Source: Candidatus Gastranaerophilales bacterium
GTDB taxonomy: Bacteria > Cyanobacteriota > Vampirovibrionia > Gastranaerophilales > Gastranaerophilaceae
Direction of reading: 5' to 3'
NCBI GenBank assembly: GCA_944324945.1
Contig: CALUYE010000002.1
Location: 186,001-250,000, forward strand
DNA: 64,000 bases
This document shows positions 52,793-61,465 of this stretch, piece by piece. The notes beneath the pieces are model-generated. The model did not search any database, was not told where the DNA came from, and saw only the letters and a list, made by a program, of their open reading frames with translations. Both the position numbers and the translations under genes were made by a program. Numbering within the stretch: the stretch's first letter is position 1; the number at the start of each line of letters is the position of its first letter.

Positions 52793-54550
52793 ATGGATAA
52801 AATAGCATTTTTAAATAATTTTGATATAGATAAATACTATACAAAAAAAGAAAACAAAAAAAATAAAAGCCCCTTAAATCCATATAAACAGGTATCTTAT
52901 GATGTATATAAAAATATGGATAGCAAAAATGCAGGCTTTTATACATCAAGCATTATAAATAAAAAAATTGAAAATAATAAACCTGATTCCATCGAAGATA
53001 CTATCAGGAAAAATAATAAACAAGTACTTGATATTGATACATATTTTATTAAAATGCTCCATTATGCGCAAAATTTAAAATGGGCAAAAGATATTAACAA
53101 TCTTACATATATAGCATCAACTTCAATTTTAGAAAATGATGATTTTGAAGATATCCTGAATATCATAGAAAATGGTGTAGCGTACGCAAGCAGGGATTTT
53201 GGAATGAGTGATTGGTATTCTAAAAAAAGGCAATATCCGCACACATTTCCCTTACTTTGTGGCGCCCGAGGCGAAGAATACCTTAACAGATACAAATTGC
53301 ACCTTAAAAATAGTGATGAATATAAACCAAAAGCAAACGAAGAATATAAAGATGCAAACATAAATAAAATTACAACAAAATCAAAAAATGCCATAGGAGA
53401 AGTTTTTATAATCCATGATGCACCAAGAGAGGACAAAATAAATAATATTGAACTTATTAAAAAAGAATTTGAAAAACTTAGAAGAATCGAAAATCCGACA
53501 AGTTATGAAATAAACAGAAGCTGTGCCATAATTAAATGGCTGTTTTCGCAAGAAACACCTTATACCAGAGGAAGCGACGCTATTTCCAATGTTTTAATCA
53601 GGGCAATTCAGCATGCATATAATATTAAAATATCACCTTTAAAAGACGGTATAAGCCTTGATTTTGAGGCATTTGATACGGATTTAGATGATTATATAGC
53701 AAGATTTCCATACTTTTTTAAGCAACCCCCTCTAAAAATCGACCCGAAATATGAAAACTATGGAGAATTAACTCAAGCAGCAATCAATTATCTTATTGAA
53801 AACAAAAAACAATATGTTGGTCCCAATACGTTTCAAATAAGATTAAACGGCTATCAGCGCAACGAATGCAAGCTTGGCGCTATGAATATCTTGCTTTATA
53901 TTACATCCATGTTGATTTCCCAAGGAGCAGACAGCGAAGATATTTTCCGCGTTATAGAAAAAGAAATAAGAAATATCAATAAAGATTCTAAATATTCAGA
54001 CTTGTTTTCAAAAAAGAAAACAAGAATTCACTTATTTGAAATTCTGCCCCATACAAGAGGTATGGAATATTACTATAGATATATTATGGAGCTTCCTTTT
54101 GATACGGGAGAAAACAAACTAAGACCAAAATCAAACAAAGAATATAAAGATGCAAACACCTGTATCATTACCGAAGCAGACAGTAATGAAGGATATTCAA
54201 AAAAAATAAGAATAATAAACAAGCTCCCTCAAGAAGACAGGTTAAGCAATCTTAATTTTGCAAAGCAGGAACTTGATAAATTAAGAAAAATTCAAAATCC
54301 GACAGAAGATGAAATAAATAAAGCCTGTGCAACTATTCAATGGCTTATATCTCAAGAAATACCTTATTATAGAGGCTCTGATTCAATTGCAAACATTATA
54401 ACAAGAGCAATATATCATTGCTACGATATGAAAATATCACCCCAAAAAGAAGGAATAAGCCTTGATTTTGAGGCGTTTGATACGGATTTAGATGATTATA
54501 TTAAAAAATATCCGACATTTTTCGAAGAATATCCGCACAAATTAAAGTAA
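52793..54550 (+). CDS. Large protein with two ~225-residue tandem repeats, unknown function
   Basis: No family is recognised. The 585-aa product has two copies of one unit, at about residues 86-316 and 360-585. Each copy has a helical start, then EYKDAN, then EDR/K..N, a Lys/Glu-rich helix, W-L-F/I-SQE, PY-T/Y-RGSD-A/S-I and ISLDFEAFDTDLDDY near its end. The latter stretch is almost identical even at DNA level, so the duplication is recent or under strong constraint. No signal peptide or membrane helix is seen. RGSxxI after a Trp-containing helix recalls some effector or toxin domains, but I cannot name one. Confidence 0.75.
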   Translation: MDKIAFLNNFDIDKYYTKKENKKNKSPLNPYKQVSYDVYKNMDSKNAGFYTSSIINKKIENNKPDSIEDTIRKNNKQVLDIDTYFIKMLHYAQNLKWAKDINNLTYIASTSILENDDFEDILNIIENGVAYASRDFGMSDWYSKKRQYPHTFPLLCGARGEEYLNRYKLHLKNSDEYKPKANEEYKDANINKITTKSKNAIGEVFIIHDAPREDKINNIELIKKEFEKLRRIENPTSYEINRSCAIIKWLFSQETPYTRGSDAISNVLIRAIQHAYNIKISPLKDGISLDFEAFDTDLDDYIARFPYFFKQPPLKIDPKYENYGELTQAAINYLIENKKQYVGPNTFQIRLNGYQRNECKLGAMNILLYITSMLISQGADSEDIFRVIEKEIRNINKDSKYSDLFSKKKTRIHLFEILPHTRGMEYYYRYIMELPFDTGENKLRPKSNKEYKDANTCIITEADSNEGYSKKIRIINKLPQEDRLSNLNFAKQELDKLRKIQNPTEDEINKACATIQWLISQEIPYYRGSDSIANIITRAIYHCYDMKISPQKEGISLDFEAFDTDLDDYIKKYPTFFEEYPHKLK

Positions 54551-54623
54551 TTAAGTTTTTAAATGTTTAAAAAAAGCTGATTTATTGGTATCATAAATAA
54601 AAACACCAAAAGGATAAACATTA

Positions 54624-55178
54624 ATGAACGAAAAAGAAAAAATGTTAAAAGGACTTTTGTATGATGCAAATTATGATAAATCACTAATTGAAGAAAGGAA
54701 TAAATGTAAAATTTTATGCTCAAAATACAATAATCTTCCCTATGAAAATTTTAAAGAAAGAAAAGATATCTTAAAAAAAATAATAGGCAAATTCAAAGAA
54801 AATTTTACAATAGAGCCTCATTTTTGGTGCGATTACGGGTATAATATCGAAATCGGTGAAAATTTTTACTCAAACCACAACCTTGTTATTTTAGACCCTG
54901 CTAAAGTTAAATTTGGAAACAATGTTTTTATAGGACCAAATTGCGGATTTTATACGGCAGGTCATCCGCTTGAAGTTGATATTAGAAACAAAGGGCTTGA
55001 ATACGCTAAAGAAATTAATGTAGGGGATAATGTATGGTTTGGCGGAAATGTATGCGTTATGCCCGGGGTAAATATAGGCAGCAATTCAACAATAGCAGCA
55101 GGAAGCGTAGTTGTAAAAGATATAGCGCCAAATTCTATTGCAGCAGGAGTACCCTGCAGGGTTATAAGGAAAATATGA
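54624..55178 (+). CDS. Maltose/galactoside-type O-acetyltransferase (left-handed beta helix)
   Basis: Hexapeptide-repeat acetyltransferase using acetyl-CoA on a sugar. The N-terminal MNEKEKMLKGLLYDANYDK matches the Maa/LacA start; WCDYGYNIEIGENFYSNHN and the loop with YTAGHP (catalytic His) follow, then the repeats VWFGGNVCVMPGVNIGSNSTIAAGSVVVKDIAPNSIAAGVP. The 184-aa length is normal. The next gene overlaps its stop in ATGA fashion. Confidence 0.92.
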   Translation: MNEKEKMLKGLLYDANYDKSLIEERNKCKILCSKYNNLPYENFKERKDILKKIIGKFKENFTIEPHFWCDYGYNIEIGENFYSNHNLVILDPAKVKFGNNVFIGPNCGFYTAGHPLEVDIRNKGLEYAKEINVGDNVWFGGNVCVMPGVNIGSNSTIAAGSVVVKDIAPNSIAAGVPCRVIRKI

Positions 55179-55957
55179 CAGAAATTTTGCAAAATATTAT
55201 CGATGAATATAAAAAATTTGATGAAACGGTTTCTATTGGAATCGGCGGCTCAAGTGCATCAAATTACAGCGATAATGAATCAGATATCGATATTTATATA
55301 TTTATTGAAAAAGATATTGATATTAAAAAAAGGAACAAACTGGTTAAAAAATATTCAACAAAATACGAAACAGGATGTGAATATTTTGGCTCGGGTGATG
55401 AATTTTTAGTTGATAAATTAAACAAACAGCTTGATATAATGTATTTTAATAAAGATTGGTTTGAAGATATATTTAACAGTGTTTGGATAAAACATACCCC
55501 TTCAAACGGATATACTACCTGTTTTTTATATACATTAAGCGTTTTAGATATAGTTTATGATAAAAATAACTGGCTAAATAACCTTAAAAACGCTCTTCAT
55601 ACACAATATCCAAAGGAATTAGAAGAAAATATAATTAAAAGAAATTTAGCACTTTTAAAGGATAAACCCTTTGCGTCATACTACGAACAAATAAATAAAG
55701 CCGTAAAAAGAAACGATTTAAACAGTGTAAATCATAGAGTAAGTGCATTTTTAGCAAGTTATTTTGATATAATATTTGCCAAAAATAAACTCCTGCACCC
55801 GGGAGAAAAAAGACTTGTTCAATATGCAATTCAAAACTGCAAAATTCTACCCGAGGATTTTGAAAAAAACATAAACAACCTTATTTTATCCAACATCACT
55901 CAAAAAATAAAAACCCTTGATGATATGATAGAAAAATTAAGAAAAATAATTGTTTAA
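55175..55957 (+). CDS. DUF4037-like nucleotidyltransferase-fold protein
   Basis: I take ATG 55175, overlapping the previous stop by 4 nt; a longer frame from 55034 lies inside the acetyltransferase gene. IGIGGSSASNYSDNESDIDIYIF is the nucleotidyltransferase motif G-S/G-S..D-x-D-x-D, with the two acidic metal ligands. The rest (260 aa total) is helical, with HRVSAFLASYFDIIFAKN, as in DUF4037 proteins. It may transfer a nucleotide to an antibiotic, protein or sugar; the substrate is unknown. Confidence 0.75.
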   Translation: MTEILQNIIDEYKKFDETVSIGIGGSSASNYSDNESDIDIYIFIEKDIDIKKRNKLVKKYSTKYETGCEYFGSGDEFLVDKLNKQLDIMYFNKDWFEDIFNSVWIKHTPSNGYTTCFLYTLSVLDIVYDKNNWLNNLKNALHTQYPKELEENIIKRNLALLKDKPFASYYEQINKAVKRNDLNSVNHRVSAFLASYFDIIFAKNKLLHPGEKRLVQYAIQNCKILPEDFEKNINNLILSNITQKIKTLDDMIEKLRKIIV

Positions 55958-56023
55958 TCGCTATAAGTTACAAAATATAATATAGCCATGTTTAATATAT
56001 AACTTAAAAAATATAGTAAATTA

Positions 56024-56056
56024 TTTTAAAAGCTCCCTTCAGGGGAGCTTTTAAAA
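56024..56056. terminator. Strong terminator next to tRNA-Ser
   Basis: A 14-bp perfect stem (TTTTAAAAGCTCCC / GGGAGCTTTTAAAA) with a 5-nt loop, 2 nt beyond the tRNA 3' end on the minus strand. It can serve both strands. Confidence 0.9.
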
Positions 56057-56058
56057 TA

Positions 56059-56144
56059 GGAGGAAGTGGGATTCGAACCCACGGAACACTCGCATGTTCG
56101 ACGGTTTTCAAGACCGCTCCGATCAACCACTCCGGCATTCCTCC
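56059..56144 (-). tRNA. tRNA-Ser (anticodon UGA)
   Basis: Read on the minus strand: acceptor GGAGGAA/TTCCTCC, D arm, anticodon arm GCGGT-CTTGAAA-ACCGT (anticodon TGA), a long variable arm GAACA/TGTTC typical of class II serine tRNAs, T arm GTGGG-TTCGAAT-CCCAC. No CCA is encoded. The base after the acceptor stem (position 73) would be U, whereas tRNA-Ser usually has G. Confidence 0.95.
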
Positions 56145-56203
56145 GAAAAGTTACTTATACATAGTATCTTAAAAAAGAATTTATGTAAAGAACTTTTTAT
56201 TAA

Positions 56204-56647
56204 TTATTTTGTGTTTAATACTTTTACAACTTTATCCGTTATATCAATACCCCCAAAGAATACAACGGTATGTTCAACAACGGTTGTAATTTTATTTTCC
56301 ATAGCTACCTGTTTAATTGCAGCTTTAATCGAAGCGTCAATTTCAGCTTCTTTCTTTTCTTTAAGTTTTATGTAAGCTTCTTGTTTTTTTGCAAGCTCTT
56401 TTGCAGTTGCATCTTCGAAATTCTTGCGCTCAAGAGGAGTTGATAATTTTTTATATTCTCTTTCTTTATCAAGCGTATATCTTTGAATTTCCGCGTATTT
56501 ATCGGAAATTTGATCGCTTAAAACTTTAACTTTTGTATAATTATCAACAATTTTATCAAAATCGACAATACCTATAGTTTCGGCATTTGCAACCCCGCCA
56601 AAACACAAAAGCGCCATTAGTGAACTCAAACATAATAATTTTTTCAT
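56204..56647 (-). CDS. OmpH/Skp-like periplasmic chaperone
   Basis: Signal peptide (LLCLSSLMALLCFGGVANA) followed by TIGIVDFDKIVDNY, the first strand of the Skp fold. A long charged coiled coil follows (residues about 40-115) and then VVEHTVVFFGGIDITDKVVKVL, the last strand segment. Skp proteins form trimers that hold unfolded outer-membrane proteins. The 147-aa length is slightly short but within range. TATAAT lies upstream on the minus strand and AGGAGA is the RBS. Confidence 0.88.
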   Translation of the reverse strand: MKKLLCLSSLMALLCFGGVANAETIGIVDFDKIVDNYTKVKVLSDQISDKYAEIQRYTLDKEREYKKLSTPLERKNFEDATAKELAKKQEAYIKLKEKKEAEIDASIKAAIKQVAMENKITTVVEHTVVFFGGIDITDKVVKVLNTK

Positions 56648-56735
56648 ACAATCTCCTTTTATTTACAAAAAAATTATAACATATTTTTCATTTATTAAGT
56701 ATAATTTTAACATAAGAGGAGGTTTTAAAAACCCG

Positions 56736-57368
56736 ATGAAAAAAAATTATCAAAAACGTTCGTCAAAAGAATACAATTTTTTAAGAGGAATATTTCAAAG
56801 AATAACCTGCTCGCTTGTGTATGGCACATATTATCGGCTTGTTTATAATTTAAAAGTCGAAGGAAGGGAAAATGTTCCCAAAAAAGGCTTTTTTATTGTA
56901 GCATCAAACCATGTTAGCGCGATTGATCCTTTTTTGGTAATTGACGCCATACAGCGAAACGTTGCATATATGGCTAAAGTTGAACTCTTTCAAAATAAAA
57001 TTGCAAGATTTTTCCTTGATATTTTGGGAGCTTTTGCAGTCGACAGGGCAAAATTATCAGTCTCTACCATAAAAACAGTAATAGGTTTAAAACAAACAGG
57101 CTGGTGCCTTGGCATATTTCCGCAGGGAACAAGAGAAAAAGACGGACATATTGAAAATGTTAATAAGGGCTTTGCAAGCTTTGCAAAAACGCTTAAATGC
57201 GATATTTTACCCGTTGCAATTACAGGCATGACAAAAGATGAAAGAAAACCTTTCAGAGGCAAAATGAAAATCATAATCGGGAAACCAATTCCATACAACG
57301 ATAACCCGGAAGAAATGATGAAACACTGGAGTCAAACAATAGCGGAATTATCAAAGGGGAGAGTATAA
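56736..57368 (+). CDS. 1-acyl-glycerol-3-phosphate acyltransferase (PlsC-like), copy 1
   Basis: Membrane-associated acyltransferase of phospholipid synthesis. The HX4D motif is NHVSAIDPF; FPQGTREKDG is motif III and VAITG motif IV. The 210-aa length fits. GAGGAGG is a strong RBS. It abuts a second PlsC-like gene at 57369. Confidence 0.88.
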   Translation: MKKNYQKRSSKEYNFLRGIFQRITCSLVYGTYYRLVYNLKVEGRENVPKKGFFIVASNHVSAIDPFLVIDAIQRNVAYMAKVELFQNKIARFFLDILGAFAVDRAKLSVSTIKTVIGLKQTGWCLGIFPQGTREKDGHIENVNKGFASFAKTLKCDILPVAITGMTKDERKPFRGKMKIIIGKPIPYNDNPEEMMKHWSQTIAELSKGRV

Positions 57369-58037
57369 ATGGCGGATAAAAACGTTAATTACGGCAAAAG
57401 AAAGGCAAAAGATTTTAATATACTGACAAGATTGTATCAGTATTATGCTTTGTATGTTTTATTTTTGCCGATTTTTGGGTTTTTATTTTACGATTTCAAG
57501 GTTAAAAGGAATAAAAATCTTGAAAATAAACCCTATATAATTGCTCCCAATCATATTTCTTATATGGATGTATTTATTGTTAATTACGGTATTTCGCGCC
57601 CTTTGGCTTATATGGCAAAACAGGAATTATTCCAAAGCGGTACTTTTTTAAAAGATTATGTAAGAAAAAATATCTTAAGACTCGGAGCGTTTGCGGTAAA
57701 CCGCGAAAAAGTCGGATTATCAACAATTAAAACCGCAAAAGAAGTTTTTAAGGCAAATTTTAACCTTTGCATTTTTCCTCAGGGGGGTATAAGGAAAAAC
57801 AAGGTAATTGAAAATATAAACCCGGGATTTATCTATTTTGCAAAAACAAATAAAATTGATATAGTTCCCGTTGCACTTGACGGACTTGAAACGTACAATT
57901 GGAAACCTTTTAAAAAACAGACAGTGCATATTAACGTAGGTAATCCGATTTCTTATACTCTTGATGAAAAAGAAATTGTTAAACAATGGTGCGAACAAAT
58001 TTCTTCTATGACAGGCTATGAAAATAAAAACGTTTGA
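57369..58037 (+). CDS. 1-acyl-glycerol-3-phosphate acyltransferase (PlsC-like), copy 2
   Basis: The HX4D motif is NHISYMDVF, with FPQGGIRKN as motif III (Gly-Gly where copy 1 has Gly-Thr-Arg-Glu) and VPVALDG as motif IV. The 222-aa protein starts immediately after the stop of copy 1, with GGGGAG as RBS. The sequence differs clearly from copy 1, so the copies are old and may use different acyl donors or acceptors. Confidence 0.87.
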   Translation: MADKNVNYGKRKAKDFNILTRLYQYYALYVLFLPIFGFLFYDFKVKRNKNLENKPYIIAPNHISYMDVFIVNYGISRPLAYMAKQELFQSGTFLKDYVRKNILRLGAFAVNREKVGLSTIKTAKEVFKANFNLCIFPQGGIRKNKVIENINPGFIYFAKTNKIDIVPVALDGLETYNWKPFKKQTVHINVGNPISYTLDEKEIVKQWCEQISSMTGYENKNV

Positions 58038-58100
58038 AATAGCAAATTTTTAAATTCAGAAGTTTTATAATTTCGTAAATTAATTATTCGCAAAAATTAT

Positions 58101-59477
58101 ATGACAGTAGAATTTTCAAAATTAGCCACGCTAATACACACAATTAATAACGACAACAAACCCTGGGGAGCAAGCATAATCGAAGTTCCGACGGATATCG
58201 GAAGAACTTGGGCAGGATATAAACGAGGGGGAGTAATTGAAGGTGCCGAAAAATTCAGAAAAGAAGGAATGACGGCAATTGTCTGGCTTTTTGGAATTCC
58301 CGCGTTCAGATGGCTGGGGGACAGATTTTGCGAAAAAGTATTTAAAATCCCCATGGATATTGATTTTACAAACGGAGACATTAAAAAAGGTAACAATTCA
58401 ATAAAAGATACCGTTGAATTTTTAACAAAAAATACAAAAAAAGAAGCTGATGAATTTTTAAAAGAAAAATCCTTAAAAAACGGGCTTGAAGGTTTTTTTG
58501 ATGTAAGTGATCTGCCAAAACGATATTTTAAAAACGGAGAATCGATTTTTAAAGGCAGAAACGCGCAAAATATGCTAAAAACCGTAAAAAGTGCTAAAAT
58601 TGCAACTTCAATTGCAGCGTTTTTACTAAATATCGGGATGTTAGGAGTGGTTTTACCTCTTGTGAATCAAGCAATGACAAGAAACAAGATGAAACTTATG
58701 AATAAAAATAAAACCAAAGTTTCAACTCTTAAAACTGATAATTTTGAACAATTCAGAAATAAAACAAAAAATAAATCCAAAAAACTTGCCTTCACGGGGC
58801 TAAACGGCTTTTTTAGAGAACCGTTTGCAAATTTAACCGATTTAATTGAAAACAGCAATACTTTTAGATTAATCGGGCCTGATGCTCCGATGATAGCAGG
58901 AAGAATAAAAACCTCAAGAAATAAATACGAAGCGCTTGAAAATGCCGTCATTGATTTATCGGGAGTATTTTTATACAATTATTGCGCCGGCGTAGTCCAA
59001 AAGGCACTTAGAAAACCTTATAATCTCCCTTCAATCGCCCCTACTTTAAGTGAGATAATTGCTTCAAAAGATGAAAACACAATAAAAAATGCCGTTAAAA
59101 AACTAAATGAAGCAAATAAAACACTATCTATTGAAGAATTATTTGATTCAGACACCGCAAAAGAAATCTATAAAACCGCAACATACGGGAAATACGGAAA
59201 AATAAACAAATATGTAAAAAAAGAAACGCTTGATGGGATAGATAGTGAAGTATGTGAATTTTTGAAAAAATTTGCACAATCAGGCGAAAAAATTGCAAAT
59301 TATACAAAAAAAGCAAACAACAAAAATGCAATTTTTATGGCTATAGGCTTTTTGGTTGCCATTATAGGGCAAGCATACCTTGTTCCTAAAATTGCTTTTG
59401 CAATTACAAAAAAATTAACAGGAAAAGATGAATTCAGCGGAATTGCAGATTATAGCGATATCAAAAAAGAAAAATAA
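58101..59477 (+). CDS. Uncharacterised membrane protein, 458 aa
   Basis: No family recognised. The N-terminal 60 residues are soluble, with EVPTDIGRTWAGYKRGGVIEG. Hydrophobic segments include TAIVWLFGIPAFRWLG, IATSIAAFLLNIGMLGVVLPLVN, SGVFLYNYCAGVVQ and IFMAIGFLVAIIGQAYLVPKIAF, so there are at least two and possibly four helices. In between, KKLAFTGLNGFFREP and a Lys/Asn-rich region lie outside the membrane. No signal peptide. Upstream are the plsC genes; there is a promoter-like TATAAT about 30 nt before the ATG. A conserved envelope role is possible but not shown. Confidence 0.65.
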   Translation: MTVEFSKLATLIHTINNDNKPWGASIIEVPTDIGRTWAGYKRGGVIEGAEKFRKEGMTAIVWLFGIPAFRWLGDRFCEKVFKIPMDIDFTNGDIKKGNNSIKDTVEFLTKNTKKEADEFLKEKSLKNGLEGFFDVSDLPKRYFKNGESIFKGRNAQNMLKTVKSAKIATSIAAFLLNIGMLGVVLPLVNQAMTRNKMKLMNKNKTKVSTLKTDNFEQFRNKTKNKSKKLAFTGLNGFFREPFANLTDLIENSNTFRLIGPDAPMIAGRIKTSRNKYEALENAVIDLSGVFLYNYCAGVVQKALRKPYNLPSIAPTLSEIIASKDENTIKNAVKKLNEANKTLSIEELFDSDTAKEIYKTATYGKYGKINKYVKKETLDGIDSEVCEFLKKFAQSGEKIANYTKKANNKNAIFMAIGFLVAIIGQAYLVPKIAFAITKKLTGKDEFSGIADYSDIKKEK

Positions 59478-59572
59478 TTTATTAAGTTTTGTAACAAAAT
59501 AAAATAAAAGTGAAATTGTATAATCTTTATATACTTTATATATATGTAAGCAGTTACTAAAGGATGATAAAG

Positions 59573-59746
59573 ATGAATTTACAAATTACAAATGATTTTG
59601 ATAAAAAACTTAATGAGCTTTATTCTTCTAAGGTTACTGTAAACCTAGATTCTAAATCAACGATGAATGTTAATGAGTTTTGGAATTCGATGGAATTAAT
59701 TGCTGTTAATCATAAAGCGATGATTAATTTTAGAATTAACAGATAA
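59573..59746 (+). CDS. Small 57-aa protein of unknown function
   Basis: ATG 59573 follows AAAGG by 9 nt. The short protein (MNLQITNDFDKKLNELYSS...) is polar, with FDKKLNEL as an amphipathic helix and INFRINR at the C terminus. No known domain or signal. It stands alone between an AT-rich promoter-like region and a terminator, so it could be its own unit. Chance ORF cannot be excluded. Confidence 0.5.
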   Translation: MNLQITNDFDKKLNELYSSKVTVNLDSKSTMNVNEFWNSMELIAVNHKAMINFRINR

Positions 59747-59839
59747 AAAAGAGTTATGTGATAAATCAAAAAAAATTGATTTATTGATATTATAGAGAGA
59801 GAAGAAGTTAAAATTAAATAGCGGAATTGGAGAAGTTTA

Positions 59840-59870
59840 AATAACCTATGGCACTGACGCATAGGTTATT
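59840..59870. terminator. Bidirectional terminator between 59573 gene and RND-like gene
   Basis: AATAACCTATG, a 9-nt loop and CATAGGTTATT, with T residues following on the plus strand and AT-rich sequence on the other. Confidence 0.85.
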
Positions 59871-59884
59871 TTAACGTTTTGATA

Positions 59885-61465
59885 TCAATAAAGTTCTAAG
59901 ATTGCACAAAATTCACCGTTTTTTCTTGATATTTGAGTGTAATCGTTTTTTAATTCGGTATCTAAAAAAGAATTTGAATTAAGCAAAATGTTGTCTTTTT
60001 TGGAATAAACGTATGATGAGAGGTTATTTTGATTATTTTTAATAATTATTGGAATAGTGTGGTATGAATTTAAATAATAATCAATAATAAGCCCTTCATC
60101 ATGGGCAATTAAGGAATTAATTACTTCATTTTTTGATACATCATAATCGTTTAAAAAATAGTTGTCTATTTTATAAAAAATAACCGCATCTTTTTTTGTC
60201 ATGGTTATTTTATAATTTTTATATTTGTCTTTCAGTCTTTCTGTTTTTTTATCCAAATCTTTTAAAGCAGTGGATGTTAGAACTATTTTTTTAGGAGACA
60301 AAGAATAAATCAAGCCCATGTCGTTTAAAATTTTTGTAACTTTTTTTGTTTCATTTTTTTTAGATAAAATAATAAATTTATCTTTATCTGTTTGTTCAAA
60401 AATATCATTTTTGAAATTTTTAACATTATCCATTCTTAAAAAATAAATAGAATTATCTTTAGTTAATTTAGCAGAAATATTTCTTTGCAAGTTTTCAAAA
60501 TCAATATCGTCATTTAATAAAATTGATATTTTGTTATAATTTTTGACATTTATTAATTTATACGCGCTTACCGAATTTGAAATATTATTTTTAAGATATT
60601 GATTTATTCTATATTCATATACAAAATCCGGACAAAGTCTGTTTTTGTAAAGTTTAAAAATTATCGAGTTATTATTTTTATAGATAATTTTTGAATCATT
60701 CAAAAATCTCAAATCATTTCTCGCTTTTATAATATCACCGAGCTTGATTGAAAAATCATTTTTTACAAAAGGAATTACGATATTTCTTATATCACTAATT
60801 TTATCAATATCCGAAGAAATATTTGCCCCATAAGTTCTATTGGATAATGTTTTATAAAAATAATTAAAATTATTATTATTGGAATCGATAATTTGTCTTA
60901 AATTAGTTATATCCAGTTTAAACCTTCTTAATATCTCATAATCAAAATACAAGTAAGTAGAAAAAGGATGAGTCGGATAGATTGAAATTTTAGATGTTGA
61001 ATAATTGTTCAAAAAATCATTAATAAAAATTTTTTCAAAATCGATAAATTTTTCAAAATCTCCTTCATAGAAAGAAAAAACAAGATAATGGGACGGATTT
61101 ATATTATATTCATAATCAAAATCTACAAATATATTTTCATTATAAAAATTTATATTATTTATCAAACAGTCAAGTTTTATTTTTAACTCATTAATTGTTT
61201 TTGTTTTGTTTATTAAAAAAGGATTTAATTTGATATATATGCTACAACTATCATAAGAAGAAACCGTAAAGACCTCACTGATTCCTTGAATGTTTAAAAA
61301 TTCTTTGTTAAAATTCTGCGCCCAAATTAAATCAATATCTTTTGAAGACTTATTTTGAAACAAGAGTGAAATTCGAACAGAATAAGGATTGTTTACAAAG
61401 CAAGAAATTACAAATAATACAGCAAAAAACAAAATTAAAATCACAAATAGTATTCTATTTTTCAT
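59885..61465 (-). CDS. RND-like porter-domain protein lacking most membrane helices
   Basis: The 526-aa protein has one N-terminal helix (ILFVILILFFAVLFVISCFV) and is otherwise soluble. Its motif order recalls the periplasmic part of RND pumps: an N-terminal domain with NKSSKDIDLIWAQNFNKEFL and GISEVFTVSS; YFDYEILRRFKLDITNLRQI; NRTYGANISSDIDKISDIRNI followed by IKLGDIIKARNDLR. Near the C terminus it has IDNYFLNDYDVSKNEVINSL, TIPIIIKN and ISRKNGEFCAILEL, as in the second porter half. Normal RND pumps have about 1000 aa and 12 helices. The gene overlaps the adaptor gene by 4 nt, the usual RND/adaptor coupling. My reading is from motif order only. Confidence 0.6.
   Translation of the reverse strand: MKNRILFVILILFFAVLFVISCFVNNPYSVRISLLFQNKSSKDIDLIWAQNFNKEFLNIQGISEVFTVSSYDSCSIYIKLNPFLINKTKTINELKIKLDCLINNINFYNENIFVDFDYEYNINPSHYLVFSFYEGDFEKFIDFEKIFINDFLNNYSTSKISIYPTHPFSTYLYFDYEILRRFKLDITNLRQIIDSNNNNFNYFYKTLSNRTYGANISSDIDKISDIRNIVIPFVKNDFSIKLGDIIKARNDLRFLNDSKIIYKNNNSIIFKLYKNRLCPDFVYEYRINQYLKNNISNSVSAYKLINVKNYNKISILLNDDIDFENLQRNISAKLTKDNSIYFLRMDNVKNFKNDIFEQTDKDKFIILSKKNETKKVTKILNDMGLIYSLSPKKIVLTSTALKDLDKKTERLKDKYKNYKITMTKKDAVIFYKIDNYFLNDYDVSKNEVINSLIAHDEGLIIDYYLNSYHTIPIIIKNNQNNLSSYVYSKKDNILLNSNSFLDTELKNDYTQISRKNGEFCAILELY

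Noticed and set aside
55034..55174. Extended N terminus of the DUF4037-like protein
   Set aside because: It is out-of-frame coding of the acetyltransferase; ATGA coupling at 55175 gives the normal start.
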